Below, one piece after another: positions 7,185-15,811 of a DNA stretch of 64,000 nucleotides (within the stretch, counting starts at the first letter, position 1; each line of letters starts with the position of its first letter). The notes beneath the pieces were generated by a model. The model saw only the letters and a program-made list of their open reading frames with translations. It ran no database searches and had not been told where the DNA came from. The position numbers were made by a program, and so were the translations under genes. This DNA comes from DASXYG01 sp036502625 (GTDB lineage: Bacteria > Actinomycetota > Actinomycetes > Streptosporangiales > Streptosporangiaceae): the NCBI GenBank assembly GCA_036502625.1, contig DASXYG010000016.1, positions 62,001 to 126,000 of the forward strand, in the 5' to 3' direction.

Positions 7185-8309
7185 GTGGCTGGTGGGCCGT
7201 TGGACGGGGTGCGGGTCGTTGAGTTCGCCGGGCTGGCGCCGGCTCCGTTCGGGTGCATGATCCTGGCCGATCTCGGGGCTGACGTGCTGCGGGTTGATCG
7301 GCCCGGGGACACGTCCACCAATCCGCTGGGGCGGGGGCGGCGGTCCGTACGGGTTGATCTCAAGAACGGCGCTGGGCTTGAGGCTGTGCGGGGTCTTGTG
7401 GACTCCGCTGACGTGCTTGTCGAAGGGTTCCGGCCCGGCGTCATGGAACGGCTGGGGCTCGGGCCCGAGGAGCTCACCGGGCGCAACCCGCGGCTCATCT
7501 ACGGGCGCATGACCGGCTGGGGGCAGGACGGGCCCATGGCGCAGCAGGCCGGCCACGACATCAACTACATCTCCATCGCCGGATCCCTGCACCCCATCGG
7601 CCCCGCCGGACAACCGCCCGTGCCGCCCGTCAACTTCCTCGGCGACTTCGGCGGCGGCGGGCTGCTGCTCGCCATGGGCGTCATGGCCGCGCTCTACGAA
7701 CGCGAGAAGTCCGGACGCGGGCAGGTCATCGACGCCGCGATGGTCGACGGCGCCGCGCTCATCGCCACGTTCGTCCACGTCCTCGGCGCGGCCGGCGGAT
7801 GGTCGCCCGAACGCGGCACCAACCTGCTCGACGGCTCCGCGCCGTTCTACACCGTGTACACGACCTCCGACGGCCAGTACATGAGCGTCGGCGCGCTCGA
7901 ACCGCAGTTCTACGCCGAGTTCACCCGCCTCCTCGGCGTCGACGGCGACGGCCTGCCCGCGCAGCACGACAAGGACGGCTGGCCGAAGCTCCGCGCCCGC
8001 TTCACCGAGGTCTTCGCCCAGCGCACCCGCGACGAATGGGCCGAGGTCTTCGCCGGCTCCGACGCCTGCGTGGCCCCCGTCCTCAGCCCCGCCGAGGCGC
8101 ACACCCACCCGCACAACACCGCACGCGGCGCGTTCGCCGATGTCGGCGGCGCCGTACAACCCGCCGCCGCGCCCCGGTTCGGCCGCACCCCCGCCACCAC
8201 AGCCGGGCCCGCGCCCGCGGCCGGCGACGGCGCCGACGCGGCACTCGCCGACTGGGGGTTCAGCGCCGAGGCGATCGCCGCCCTGCGCGACGGCGGCGCC
8301 ATCGCCTGA
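7185..8309 (+). CDS. Alpha-methylacyl-CoA racemase-like CoA-transferase family III enzyme
   Basis: A 374-residue family III (CaiB/BaiF) protein. It matches the racemase branch: catalytic residues of the mycobacterial enzyme Mcr (His126, Asp156, Glu241) have counterparts at His124 (AGHDINY), Asp154 (NFLGDFGGGG) and Glu239 (SVGALEPQFY). The likely reaction is epimerisation of 2-methylacyl-CoA esters in branched fatty-acid or sterol-side-chain breakdown. GTG 7185 is chosen over GTG 7167 because GGGAGGGG at 7170-7177 serves it. The gene is convergent with the merR gene. The first 300 bp are G-heavy, unlike the C-rich remainder. Confidence 0.85.
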   Translation: MAGGPLDGVRVVEFAGLAPAPFGCMILADLGADVLRVDRPGDTSTNPLGRGRRSVRVDLKNGAGLEAVRGLVDSADVLVEGFRPGVMERLGLGPEELTGRNPRLIYGRMTGWGQDGPMAQQAGHDINYISIAGSLHPIGPAGQPPVPPVNFLGDFGGGGLLLAMGVMAALYEREKSGRGQVIDAAMVDGAALIATFVHVLGAAGGWSPERGTNLLDGSAPFYTVYTTSDGQYMSVGALEPQFYAEFTRLLGVDGDGLPAQHDKDGWPKLRARFTEVFAQRTRDEWAEVFAGSDACVAPVLSPAEAHTHPHNTARGAFADVGGAVQPAAAPRFGRTPATTAGPAPAAGDGADAALADWGFSAEAIAALRDGGAIA

Positions 8310-8315
8310 CGCGCG

Positions 8316-8963
8316 TCACGCCCGCCCGCGGCCGTACGTACGCGCGGAAAGCTCCTCCTGCGCGAGCCGGTGCACCGCGATGAACGCCCGTTCGTACAGC
8401 ACCGTGCCCAGCGTCAGCCGCTCCGCCAGCTCGGCGCGCCCCTGTGTGCCGCCGAGCAGGTCGAAGTCCAGCGCGGACATCTCCTGCGCCAGCCGCGCGT
8501 ACGTCCGCAGCATGTCCTGCGTGATCGGCAGGCCGAGCCGCCGCATCGTCACCACCGCCTGCGCAAGCAGCGTGCGCGCCGGGGCCGTCGCGGTCACGTC
8601 CCAGCCGAGGCCGGCGATCAGGTCGTCCACGGTCGCGCGCGCCGCGCGCCAGTCATCGTCCTCGTCCTCGTCCGCGGGCGCCTGGGCGTGCGGGCCCACG
8701 GCGTGCTGCGTGGTGCCGAGCATGCGGTGCAGCCCGAGGCGCGGCCGGTCCACCGCCTCCAGGATCGCGCGCACGGACGCAAGCGACATCTCCCCGACGT
8801 CGACGAGCGCGCGGATCAGCCGCAGCCGGCGTACGTGCTCCTCGCCGTAACTGGCCTGTGTCGCGGACGTCGCCTCGCCGCGGGGCAGCAGGCCTTCCCG
8901 CAGGTAGTACTTGATCGTCGGCACCGGGACGCCGCTTTGGGCGCTCAGCTCGGACATGCGCAT
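8316..8963 (-). CDS. MerR-family regulator
   Basis: A 215-residue protein with an N-terminal MerR winged helix (MRMSELSAQSGVPVPTIKYY, then LREGLLPRGEA and the wing). An acidic linker (ADEDEDDDW, about residue 100) and a helical C-terminal region follow, with no metal-binding Cys cluster. It is divergent from the DUF4188 gene, and the intergenic region has the long-spacer promoter typical of MerR targets. The effector is probably organic rather than a metal, judging by the absence of Cys. Confidence 0.87.
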   Translation of the reverse strand: MRMSELSAQSGVPVPTIKYYLREGLLPRGEATSATQASYGEEHVRRLRLIRALVDVGEMSLASVRAILEAVDRPRLGLHRMLGTTQHAVGPHAQAPADEDEDDDWRAARATVDDLIAGLGWDVTATAPARTLLAQAVVTMRRLGLPITQDMLRTYARLAQEMSALDFDLLGGTQGRAELAERLTLGTVLYERAFIAVHRLAQEELSARTYGRGRA

Positions 8964-8985
8964 GGGGCCTCTTCCGGGAATCCTC

Positions 8986-9035
8986 TTTACAACTGGATAC
9001 TACTGCTATCTAATACTGGATAGTTTAGCTATCCA
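8986..9035 (+). promoter_or_regulatory. MerR-type promoter and palindromes before DUF4188 gene
   Basis: TTTACA (8986-8991) and TAATAC (9011-9016) are separated by 19 bp, the over-long spacer typical of MerR-activated promoters. The spacer holds an imperfect dyad, TGGATA-n7-TATCTA. A perfect dyad TGGATAG-TTTAG-CTATCCA (9017-9035) follows, just before the ribosome site AAGGAGGGC. The two dyads share the half-site TGGATA. Binding by the divergent MerR is inferred. Confidence 0.6.
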
Positions 9036-9045
9036 AGGAGGGCGC

Positions 9046-9543
9046 ATGGACGTCAAGGCGGGGCGATGGGCGGCGCGGGCCGACGAGGGCACGGTGGTGT
9101 TCCTGATCGGGATGCGGATCAACCGGCTGCGCGCGGTGAAGCAGTGGTGGCCGGTGTTCGCCGCGATGCCGAAGATGATGCGCGAGCTGAGCCAGGACCC
9201 GGAGCTCGGCCTGCTCGGCGCGCGGGGGCTCTACGACCCGCCGCGCGGCGCCACGATGATCCAGTACTGGCGCAGCGCCGCGGACCTCCAGGCGTTCGCC
9301 GGCGACCGCGACCACGCGCACCGCCCGGCGTGGACGGAGTTCTTCCGCGCCGCCTACCAGAGCGAGACGGTCGGCGTCTGGCACGAAACGTACGTTCTCG
9401 GCGGTCACGAGAGCGTCTACGTCAACATGCCGGCGTTCGGCCTCGGCGCCGCCGTTCCGCTGGGCGAGGCGGCCACGATCGGGCACCGGGCGGCCGACCG
9501 GCTCAGCGCGAGCGGGCGCCACGCGGAGACGGCGGGCGCGTGA
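9046..9543 (+). CDS. DUF4188 domain protein
   Basis: A 165-residue protein matching the DUF4188 family: VVFLIGMRINRLRAVKQWW, then GLYDPPRGATMIQYWRSAAD, HRPAWTEFFRAA and HETYVLGGHESVYVNMPAFG. The family is related to dimeric alpha/beta-barrel monooxygenase-like proteins, and its role is not established. The strong site AAGGAGGGC precedes ATG 9046. It is probably activated by the divergent MerR and translationally coupled to the SGNH hydrolase, whose GTG overlaps its stop (GTGA). Confidence 0.8.
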   Translation: MDVKAGRWAARADEGTVVFLIGMRINRLRAVKQWWPVFAAMPKMMRELSQDPELGLLGARGLYDPPRGATMIQYWRSAADLQAFAGDRDHAHRPAWTEFFRAAYQSETVGVWHETYVLGGHESVYVNMPAFGLGAAVPLGEAATIGHRAADRLSASGRHAETAGA

Positions 9544-10295
9544 TCTTCTACCTGACCGCGCCGGTCCTCCTCGTCCAGGGGCGCCGGGTGCGCGCCACGA
9601 CGCCGCGGCTGCCCGAGGCCGGCGGGCCGTCCGCGGGCTCCGTGCCGGGCACGGGCCGTACGCTGCGGGTCGCGGTGGTCGGGGAGTCCACCGCGGCCGG
9701 GGTCGGCGCGCAATTGCACTCCGAGGCGCTGCCCGGGTTCCTGGCCGCGGAGGTCGCGGCGCGCACCGGGGCGCCGGTCGCGTGGACCGTGGACGGGCGT
9801 ACGGGCTACACGGCGGACGCGGTGCGCCGCGACCTGCTCGCCGGGCTGGCCGCCCGGCCGCGGCCGGACGCCGTGGTGGTCGCGATCGGCGTCAACGACC
9901 TGCTGGGCGCGCGGACGCTGGCGCGGTTCGAGCGCGACGTCACCGCGCTGGTGTCCGCGATCCGGGCGGCCGCCGGCGCCGGGGTGCCGGTCGTGGTGTC
10001 CGGAATGCCGCCGCTCGGCCGGTTCCCCGCCCTGCCGTGGCCGATGCGGGCCATCCTCGGGCGGCGCGCCCGCGCCATGGACGGGCGGCTGCGCCGCGTC
10101 GCCGCGCGCCTGCCGGGCGTCCGCCACCGTACGTTCGAGCTGCCCGCCGACACCGCGGCGTTCTTCGGCGCCGACGGCTTCCACCCCGGCCCGGACGGCT
10201 ACCGCAGGTGGGCCGCCGAGATCGCGCCGGACGTGGCCGAGCTCACCGGGGCCGTCGCGGGCGGCCGGAACACCGATGCCGCGGATGCCGTCTAA
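9540..10295 (+). CDS. SGNH/GDSL-type hydrolase
   Basis: A 251-residue protein with the SGNH blocks in order: VVGESTAAGVGA (block I, GES in place of GDS, nucleophile Ser), GVNDLLG (block III, Asn) and DGFHPGPDGY (block V, Asp-x-x-His). The family comprises esterases and acetyl-xylan or lysophospholipase-type enzymes. No full signal peptide is seen, although the first dozen residues are hydrophobic. The GTG start overlaps the stop of the DUF4188 gene by 4 nt, so the two are likely one operon. Confidence 0.83.
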   Translation: MIFYLTAPVLLVQGRRVRATTPRLPEAGGPSAGSVPGTGRTLRVAVVGESTAAGVGAQLHSEALPGFLAAEVAARTGAPVAWTVDGRTGYTADAVRRDLLAGLAARPRPDAVVVAIGVNDLLGARTLARFERDVTALVSAIRAAAGAGVPVVVSGMPPLGRFPALPWPMRAILGRRARAMDGRLRRVAARLPGVRHRTFELPADTAAFFGADGFHPGPDGYRRWAAEIAPDVAELTGAVAGGRNTDAADAV

Positions 10296-10304
10296 CATCC
10301 CAGC

Positions 10305-11021
10305 GTGACGGGACTGCGCAAGACGATTGAGGGCACGGCGCGGCGCTGGCTGTCCGGCCTGGTCAGGCTGTACGCGCGGCCGGTCGTGCGCAGATGGGGG
10401 CTCGCGGTGGCCGCGGTGGCCGCCGTGGTGATCGCCGCGCCCACCGTGTGGGCGTTCGTGAGCAGCGGCCCGTACCGGCACACGGCTTCCGGGGTGCCCG
10501 CACGCGGTGTGGCGATCGTGTTCGGCGCGGGCGTCCAGGGCGCCACGCCGTCGCCGTTCCTGGCCCGCAGGCTGGACATCGCGCGTGGCCTGTACGCCGC
10601 GCGGAAGGTGCGCGCGATCCTGGTCACCGGCGACAACAGCACCACGGCGTACGACGAGACGTCCGTGATGCGCGACTACCTCACGGCGCGCGGCGTGCCG
10701 CGCGGGCGCGTGGTCTCCGACTACGCCGGGTTCCGTACGTGGGACTCCTGCGCGCGGGCGCGGCGGATCTTCGGTGTGCGCTCGGCCATCGTCGTCACGC
10801 AGGCCTTCCACCTGCCGCGCGCCCTCGTGCTGTGCCGCGCGGCCGGCATCGACGCGGTCGGCGTGGGCGACGACAGCTTCACCCGCGAGCCCGGGCCCAC
10901 GGCGTACGGCTACGCGCGCGAGGTGCCGGCCGACATCCGGGCGCTCATCGACGTCTGGACACGGCCGGACCCGCGCTTCCTCGGCCCGTACGACCCGGGC
11001 GTGGACCGCGCCCTGCGCTAG
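10305..11021 (+). CDS. SanA/YdcF-like DUF218 membrane protein
   Basis: A 238-residue protein with one N-terminal membrane helix (about residues 32-52) and a DUF218 (ElyC/SanA/YdcF) domain: [43 protein letters not shown] and [20 protein letters not shown]. Family members sit in the inner membrane with the domain outside and are linked to envelope barrier function and vancomycin sensitivity in enterics. The biochemical activity is unproven. It starts 9 bp after the SGNH gene, and its stop shares CTAG with the convergent iclR gene. Confidence 0.85.
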   Translation: MTGLRKTIEGTARRWLSGLVRLYARPVVRRWGLAVAAVAAVVIAAPTVWAFVSSGPYRHTASGVPARGVAIVFGAGVQGATPSPFLARRLDIARGLYAARKVRAILVTGDNSTTAYDETSVMRDYLTARGVPRGRVVSDYAGFRTWDSCARARRIFGVRSAIVVTQAFHLPRALVLCRAAGIDAVGVGDDSFTREPGPTAYGYAREVPADIRALIDVWTRPDPRFLGPYDPGVDRALR

Positions 11022-11737
11022 GACGGGGTGCGGCGCAGCGCCTCGGAGATGCGCTCGGCGGCGGACGTGACGGCGCCCGCGTGCAGGCGGCCGGGGGAGC
11101 GGGTCAGGCGTTCGAGCGGGCCGGAGACCGAGACGGCGGCGATCACCCGGTTGCCCGGGCCGCGGATGGGCGCGGACACCGACGCCACGCCCTGCTCGCG
11201 CTCGCCGACGCTCTGCGCCCAGCCGCGCCGCCGCACCTGGGCCAGCGTCGCGGCGCTGAACCGCGCACCGCGCAGCGCCCGGTGCATACGGTCGCCGTCC
11301 TCCCAGGCCAGCAGCACCTGCGCGGCCGAGCCCGCGGTCATCGGCAGCGCGCTGCCCACCGGGACCGTGTCGCGCAGGCCGCTGGCGCGCTCGGCGGCGG
11401 CCACGCACACGCGGACATCGCCCTGGCGGCGGTACAGTTGGGCGCTTTCGCCGGTCAGGTCGCGGATCTGCGTCAGGATCGGCTGGGCCACCGCGAGCAA
11501 CCGGTCCTCGCCCGCGGCGGCGGCGAGCTCGGCGAAGCGCGGGCCGAGCACGAAACGGCCCTGGGTGTCGCGCGCGACGAACCGGTGGTGTTCGAGCGCC
11601 ACCGCCAGCCGATGCGCCGTGGGGCGGGCCAATCCGGTCGACTGCACGAGCTGCGCGAGCGACGCGGGGCCGGATTCGAGGGCGTTGAGGACGAGTGCCG
11701 CCTTGTCCAGCACGCCGACTCCGCTAGAGTTGTCCAT
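11018..11737 (-). CDS. ndgR: IclR-family regulator of leuCD, NdgR/LtbR type
   Basis: A 239-residue IclR protein. The winged helix is at residues 5-70 ([20 protein letters not shown]), followed by the IclR effector domain ([20 protein letters not shown] and [20 protein letters not shown]). Its position, divergent from leuC with 106 bp between, is that of NdgR of Streptomyces, AreB and LtbR of Corynebacterium, which control leucine genes and in some species antibiotic output. The ATG is the complement of 11735-11737. The assignment rests on synteny plus family. Confidence 0.88.
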   Translation of the reverse strand: MDNSSGVGVLDKAALVLNALESGPASLAQLVQSTGLARPTAHRLAVALEHHRFVARDTQGRFVLGPRFAELAAAAGEDRLLAVAQPILTQIRDLTGESAQLYRRQGDVRVCVAAAERASGLRDTVPVGSALPMTAGSAAQVLLAWEDGDRMHRALRGARFSAATLAQVRRRGWAQSVGEREQGVASVSAPIRGPGNRVIAAVSVSGPLERLTRSPGRLHAGAVTSAAERISEALRRTPS

Positions 11738-11751
11738 GGTTCGATACTGCC

Positions 11752-11768
11752 GTCTCGCGATCTGAGAC
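11752..11768. promoter_or_regulatory. Candidate NdgR operator
   Basis: The dyad GTCTC-GCGATCT-GAGAC (11752-11768) lies 15 bp upstream of the iclR start and 75 bp before leuC. It is the clearest symmetric element in the divergent promoter region. Its placement suggests autoregulation as well as leuCD control. Confidence 0.55.
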
Positions 11769-11843
11769 ACAAGTCGATTGTGCCCGGTACGGTGGGCGGC
11801 GGCGGAAGAGCCGGTAGCGAAGTCCGGCAGGAAGGCATTGAAC

Positions 11844-13244
11844 ATGGGTCGCACACTGGCCGAGAAGGTCTGGGACTCCCACGTCGTCCGCCATGCGGAC
11901 GGCGAGCCCGATCTCCTCTACATCGACCTGCACATCATCCACGAGGTCACCAGCCCGCAGGCGTTCGAAGGGCTCCGGCTCGCGGGTCGTCAGGTGCGCA
12001 GGCCCGATCTGACCATCGCAACGGAAGACCACAACGTCCCGACCGACGACATCAGTTGGCCGATCGCGGACCCCGTCTCGCGTACACAGGTCGAGACGCT
12101 GCGCAAGAACTGCGCCGAGTTCGGCGTGCGCCTGCACCCCATGGGCGACGAGGGCCAGGGCATCGTCCACGTCATCGGCCCGCAGCTCGGCCTGACGCAG
12201 CCCGGCATGACGATCGTGTGTGGCGATTCCCACACCAGCACGCACGGCGCGTTCGGCGCGCTGGCGTTCGGCATCGGCACCAGCCAGGTGGAACACGTCC
12301 TGGCCACGCAGACGCTGCCGATGTCGCCGTTCAAGACGATGGCCGTCACGGTCGACGGCACGCTGAGGCCGGGCGTCACCGCGAAGGACATCATCCTCGC
12401 CGTCATCGCCGAGATCGGCACCGGCGGCGGCCAGGGCTACGTCATCGAGTACCGCGGCGAGGCCATCCGCGCGCTGTCCATGGAGGCGCGCATGACGGTC
12501 TGCAACATGTCGATCGAGGCGGGCGCGCGCGCCGGCATGATCGCGCCGGACGACACGACCTTCGCCTACCTGGAGGGCCGCGACCACGCGCCGCGGGGCT
12601 CCGGCTGGGACACCGCGGTCGAATACTGGCGCAGCCTCCGCACCGACGACGACGCGGCCTTCGACAAGGAGGTCGTGATCGACGCCGAGGCGCTCAGCCC
12701 GTTCGTCACCTGGGGCACGAACCCCGGCCAGGGCGCGCCGCTCGACTCCGCCGTGCCCGACCCGGCCGCGATGGACGACGCCGACGCCCGCGTGTCCGCC
12801 GAGAAGGCCCTGGCGTACATGGACCTCGCGCCCGGCACCCGGCTGCGCGACGTCGCCGTCGACACCGTCTTCGTCGGCTCCTGCACCAACGGCCGCATCG
12901 AGGACCTCCGCGCCGCCGCGGACGTCATCCGCGGCCGCCAGGTGGCGGACAGCGTCCGCATGCTGGTCGTGCCCGGCTCGATGCGGGTGAAGAAGCAGGC
13001 CGAGGAGGAGGGGCTCGACGCCGTCTTCACCGCGGCCGGCGCGCAGTGGCGGCAGGCCGGGTGCTCGATGTGCCTGGGCATGAACCCCGACCAGCTCGCG
13101 CCCGGCGAGCGCAGCGCGTCCACGTCCAACCGCAACTTCGAGGGGCGGCAGGGCAAGGGCGGGCGTACGCACCTGGTGTCGCCGCTGGTCGCCGCCGCCA
13201 CCGCGGTGACCGGCCGCCTGTCCTCGCCCGCCGATCTGGACTGA
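11844..13244 (+). CDS. leuC: 3-isopropylmalate dehydratase large subunit
   Basis: A 466-residue aconitase-family subunit. With LeuD it isomerises 2-isopropylmalate to 3-isopropylmalate in leucine synthesis. The [4Fe-4S] ligands are visible as [12 protein letters not shown] and GCSMCLGMN, and the substrate/active-site stretch [20 protein letters not shown] is intact. ATG 11844 follows GGCAGGAAGG. Length and motifs are normal. The gene forms an operon with leuD, 20 bp downstream, under the divergent IclR protein. Confidence 0.97.
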   Translation: MGRTLAEKVWDSHVVRHADGEPDLLYIDLHIIHEVTSPQAFEGLRLAGRQVRRPDLTIATEDHNVPTDDISWPIADPVSRTQVETLRKNCAEFGVRLHPMGDEGQGIVHVIGPQLGLTQPGMTIVCGDSHTSTHGAFGALAFGIGTSQVEHVLATQTLPMSPFKTMAVTVDGTLRPGVTAKDIILAVIAEIGTGGGQGYVIEYRGEAIRALSMEARMTVCNMSIEAGARAGMIAPDDTTFAYLEGRDHAPRGSGWDTAVEYWRSLRTDDDAAFDKEVVIDAEALSPFVTWGTNPGQGAPLDSAVPDPAAMDDADARVSAEKALAYMDLAPGTRLRDVAVDTVFVGSCTNGRIEDLRAAADVIRGRQVADSVRMLVVPGSMRVKKQAEEEGLDAVFTAAGAQWRQAGCSMCLGMNPDQLAPGERSASTSNRNFEGRQGKGGRTHLVSPLVAAATAVTGRLSSPADLD

Positions 13245-13264
13245 CCTCAGGGAGCCTGACGAAC

Positions 13265-13855
13265 ATGGAGAAGTTCACCGTCCACACCGGGCGCGCGGTG
13301 CCGCTGCGCCGCAGCAACGTGGACACCGACCAGATCATCCCGGCCGTCTACCTCAAGCGCGTCGCCCGTACGGGCTTCGAGGACGGGCTGTTCGCCGCCT
13401 GGCGCGCCAACGAGCCCGACTTCGTGCTGAACCGGCCGGAGTACGACGGCGCCACCGTGCTCATCGCGGGGCCGGACTTCGGCACGGGCTCCTCGCGCGA
13501 GCACGCCGTGTGGGCGCTGCAGGACCACGGCTTCAAGGCCGTCCTGTCGGCGCGCTTCGGCGACATCTTCCGCGGCAACTCGCTGAAGGGCGGCCTGCTC
13601 ACCGTCCTGCTGCCCGCCGAGACGATCGAGGCGCTCCAGGCGGCCGTGGAGGCCGACCCGAAGACCGAGATCACCGTCGACCTGGCGGCCCGCGAGGTGC
13701 GCGGCGGCGACGTCGTGGCGCCGTTCGAGCTGGACGACTACACCCGCTGGCGGCTGATGGAGGGCCTGGACGACATCGGGCTCACGCTGCGCCACACGGA
13801 CGACATCGGGTCCTTCGAGGAGCGGCGCCGACCGTGGCTGCCGAAGACGGCCTGA
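13265..13855 (+). CDS. leuD: 3-isopropylmalate dehydratase small subunit
   Basis: A 196-residue swivelling-domain subunit that completes the LeuCD enzyme. Hallmarks are [19 protein letters not shown] near the start and [19 protein letters not shown] near residue 80. The C-terminus (RRPWLPKTA) is overlapped by the start of the next gene. It is co-transcribed with leuC. Confidence 0.97.
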   Translation: MEKFTVHTGRAVPLRRSNVDTDQIIPAVYLKRVARTGFEDGLFAAWRANEPDFVLNRPEYDGATVLIAGPDFGTGSSREHAVWALQDHGFKAVLSARFGDIFRGNSLKGGLLTVLLPAETIEALQAAVEADPKTEITVDLAAREVRGGDVVAPFELDDYTRWRLMEGLDDIGLTLRHTDDIGSFEERRRPWLPKTA

Positions 13856-14121
13856 CCGAGGACGACTGGCTGCCGTACGGCGGCGTGGCCCGGCGGTTGC
13901 GCGACGCGCACCGCCGGGTCGCGGCGTTGCCGCCCGGTGCGCGCCCCGAGGCCACCCGGCGGCTGCTGAAGATCACCGATCTGGCGAAACGCGACCTCGC
14001 CCGCGCCGCCGAGAAACTCGACGCGTTCATGGCCGAGCTGAACCGGACGTCCGGGGATCAATCAGGTAATACGCCCCCAACGAGCGGCTCCGAAGACAGA
14101 AACCCAGGCCCGACACGGTAA
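13834..14121 (+). CDS. Conserved actinobacterial protein downstream of leuD
   Basis: A 95-residue charged, helical protein starting at GTG 13834, inside the end of leuD (22-nt overlap in another frame). The core [20 protein letters not shown] and [20 protein letters not shown] looks like two amphipathic helices, followed by a Ser/Thr/Pro/Asn-rich tail. A small gene of this kind between leuD and hup recurs in actinomycetes as I recall, but no function is known to me. The overlap suggests translational coupling to leuD. Confidence 0.65.
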   Translation: MAAEDGLTEDDWLPYGGVARRLRDAHRRVAALPPGARPEATRRLLKITDLAKRDLARAAEKLDAFMAELNRTSGDQSGNTPPTSGSEDRNPGPTR

Positions 14122-14201
14122 AACTTCGCCGTGTGGTGATTGTGCGCCGATCGGTAGTCCCCTAATTTCGCTTGAGCAAGGGGGAACCGGAGGAGCTATA
14201 C

Positions 14202-14507
14202 ATGAACAAGCGTGAGCTGATCGACGCGATCTCCGGCAGGTTGGGGGACAAGAAGACCGCCACCGAGGCCGTCAACGCGATCCTGGAGACCATCCAGGGC
14301 GCCGTCGCCAAGGGCGACAAGGTCTCGATCACCGGCTTCGGCGCGTTCGAGAAGGCGGAGCGGCCTGCCCGTACGGCCCGCAACCCGGCCACCGGCGAGG
14401 CCATCAAGGTGCCGAAGAGCTCGGTGCCGAAGTTCCGGCCTGGTGCCGACTTCAAGTCGCTGGTCAACGGCGGCAAGAAGGCCAAGGCCGGAGCGAAGAA
14501 GAAGTAG
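14202..14507 (+). CDS. hup: HU-family nucleoid protein
   Basis: A 101-residue HU protein: MNKRELIDAISGRLGDKKTA, GFGAFEKAERPARTARNPAT and KVPKSSVPKFRPG carry the family's DNA-binding arm and proline. It ends in a short Lys/Ala tail (KKAKAGAKKK), far shorter than the long histone-H1-like tail of mycobacterial or HupS-type proteins. The Shine-Dalgarno GGAGGAG is at 14189-14195. It has its own promoter space (14122-14201) and a strong terminator after it. It compacts DNA and tunes global expression. Confidence 0.95.
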   Translation: MNKRELIDAISGRLGDKKTATEAVNAILETIQGAVAKGDKVSITGFGAFEKAERPARTARNPATGEAIKVPKSSVPKFRPGADFKSLVNGGKKAKAGAKKK

Positions 14508-14528
14508 CCGGACGCACTCGGCGTACAT

Positions 14529-14566
14529 AAGGGCCTGGGACGCGCCAACCCGCGTCCCGGGCCCTT
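14529..14566 (+). terminator. Strong hairpin terminator after hup
   Basis: The arms AAGGGCCTGGGACGCG and CGCGTCCCGGGCCCTT pair almost perfectly (one bulged or mismatched base) around the loop CCAACC. It lies 21 bp after the hup stop and also faces the end of the convergent small gene at 14580, so it may act in both directions. Confidence 0.85.
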
Positions 14567-14579
14567 GGTATGCCCGGGG

Positions 14580-14786
14580 TCAGCCGGGCAGCGGGAACGT
14601 CGCGAGCGTGATGCACGTGATGGCGCCGTCGCCGCCGAGCGCGATGTTCACCCGCTGGCCCAGGCGGAGGCGGCGCAGGCCGCCCGCGTCGAACGCGGCG
14701 GTGCCGTACGCCAGCTCGGCGCCGTCGTCGAGCAGCACCGTGCCCGAGCGCGTCTCCTCGTCGTACACGGCCACCGTCGCCTGCAT
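14580..14786 (-). CDS. Small OB-fold-like (cold-shock-related) protein
   Basis: A 68-residue protein. The start MQATVAVYDEETRSGTVLLD, then DGAELAYGTAAFDAGGLRRL and RLGQRVNI, resembles the short five-strand barrels often annotated as cold-shock-like in actinomycetes. It lacks the aromatic RNP1/RNP2 motifs of true CspA proteins, so nucleic-acid binding is unproven. It is convergent with hup across the shared terminator. Confidence 0.6.
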   Translation of the reverse strand: MQATVAVYDEETRSGTVLLDDGAELAYGTAAFDAGGLRRLRLGQRVNIALGGDGAITCITLATFPLPG

Positions 14787-14808
14787 GGGCCCACGGTAGC
14801 GGCCGCGG

Positions 14809-15096
14809 CTAGTGGAAGCCCGGCGGGCGCGGCGGGCCGCCGGGGCGGTACTCGGCGGCGATCTGCAGCGGCTGCGCCTCGGGCTGGCCCGTGCCCGACT
14901 CCTCGTGGCCGACCTCGGTCAGGTGGATGAGCTGACGGGCGATCTGCTCCAGGCGCTCGAGGTCGTCGGCCGGCACCAGGGCGGCCATCGCCTTGCCGTG
15001 ACGGGTGAGAACGAGGCGCTCGCCGCTGTACGCCACACGGTTGACGAGCTCGGCCAGATCGGCACGTGCCTGCGTAACAGGGATCTCGCGTCTCAT
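14809..15096 (-). CDS. Phd/YefM-family antitoxin-like protein without a toxin
   Basis: A 95-residue protein whose first 60 residues are a Phd/YefM DNA-binding domain: IPVTQARADLAELVNRVAYS then ERLVLTRHGKAMAALVPADD. The C-terminal tail (ESGTGQPEAQPLQ, then a Gly/Pro-rich end) replaces the usual toxin-binding region. No toxin gene is adjacent; the upstream neighbour is the divergent clpP operon, 70 bp away. It may act only as a transcription factor at the shared promoter. Antitoxins of this fold are classic ClpP substrates, which makes the arrangement notable. Confidence 0.82.
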   Translation of the reverse strand: MRREIPVTQARADLAELVNRVAYSGERLVLTRHGKAMAALVPADDLERLEQIARQLIHLTEVGHEESGTGQPEAQPLQIAAEYRPGGPPRPPGFH

Positions 15097-15111
15097 GACT
15101 CCATGCTAACA

Positions 15112-15141
15112 TTCTGTACGTTTTTGAAAGTCTGTACAGAA
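15112..15141. promoter_or_regulatory. Palindromic site between phd-like gene and clpP operon
   Basis: The arms TTCTGTAC (15112-15119) and GTACAGAA (15134-15141) are perfect complements 14 nt apart, and CTGTACAG (15132-15139) is a palindrome by itself. The gap is AT-rich, unlike the surroundings. Candidate binders are the Phd-like protein or a PopR-type clpP regulator; PopR sites in Streptomyces, as I recall, also contain TTCTG...CAGAA. Which one binds cannot be told from sequence. Confidence 0.6.
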
Positions 15142-15166
15142 CGCGAGCAGCGAGGAGGCTCACCTG

Positions 15167-15811
15167 ATGAGCAACCCACCGACGTTCCAGCGCCCGACGC
15201 GCGTGCTCGGGCGGACGACACAGGCGCCGCAGGAGCAGGCGCTCCTCCAGGACCCGCTCTTCCAGCGCCTGCTGGACAACCGGATCGTGTTCATCGGCTC
15301 GGAGATCGACGAGGAGGTCACGCGGCGGGTGTGCGCGCAGCTCCTGCTGCTGTCCGCCCGCGACGGCGAGCGCGACATCTGGATGTACATCAACTCGCCC
15401 GGCGGCTGGGTCGACGGCGGCCTCGCGGTGTACGACATCATGAACTACGTACGGAACGACGTGCGGACCGTCGCGATGGGCATGGCGGCGTCCATGGGCC
15501 AGTTCCTGCTCGCCGCGGGCACGCCCGGCAAGCGCTACGCCCTGCGCCACGCGCGGATCATGATGCACCAGCCGTCCGGCGGCATCGGCGGCACCGCGTC
15601 CGACATCAAGATCCAGGCCGAGCAGTCGCTCTACCTCAAGCAGCTCATCGCCCAGCTCAACGCGCGGAACACCGGGCAGACCGAGGAGCAGATCGAGTCC
15701 GACTCCGACCGCGACCGGTGGTTCACCGCCGACGAGGCGCGCGACTACGGCTTCATCGACCACGTCCTGGAGAGCGCCAACGAGCTCCCGGCCGAGGGGC
15801 GGGTGCCCTGA
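15167..15811 (+). CDS. clpP: ATP-dependent Clp protease proteolytic subunit (first of pair)
   Basis: A 214-residue ClpP with a full catalytic triad: Ser109 (GMAASMGQ), His134 (MMHQPSGG) and Asp183 (DSDRDRWF). It has a 25-30-residue N-terminal extension before the first strand. Neither clpX nor tig is nearby, so this pair is more like the secondary clpP3-clpP4 operon of Streptomyces than the main clpP1P2-clpX locus. The Shine-Dalgarno GAGGAGG is at 15152-15158. The stop overlaps the next ATG (TGATG), giving tight coupling for hetero-oligomer assembly. Confidence 0.93.
   Translation: MSNPPTFQRPTRVLGRTTQAPQEQALLQDPLFQRLLDNRIVFIGSEIDEEVTRRVCAQLLLLSARDGERDIWMYINSPGGWVDGGLAVYDIMNYVRNDVRTVAMGMAASMGQFLLAAGTPGKRYALRHARIMMHQPSGGIGGTASDIKIQAEQSLYLKQLIAQLNARNTGQTEEQIESDSDRDRWFTADEARDYGFIDHVLESANELPAEGRVP

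Noticed and set aside
10394..13855. A 1153-codon plus-strand frame spanning the SanA-like gene, leuC and leuD.
   Set aside because: Only its last 196 residues are real (leuD). The rest is an out-of-frame reading of the neighbouring genes.
14809..15096. A complete type II toxin-antitoxin module.
   Set aside because: No Doc, YoeB or other toxin-like frame flanks the Phd-like gene. The upstream neighbour is clpP and the downstream one is an OB-fold-like protein.
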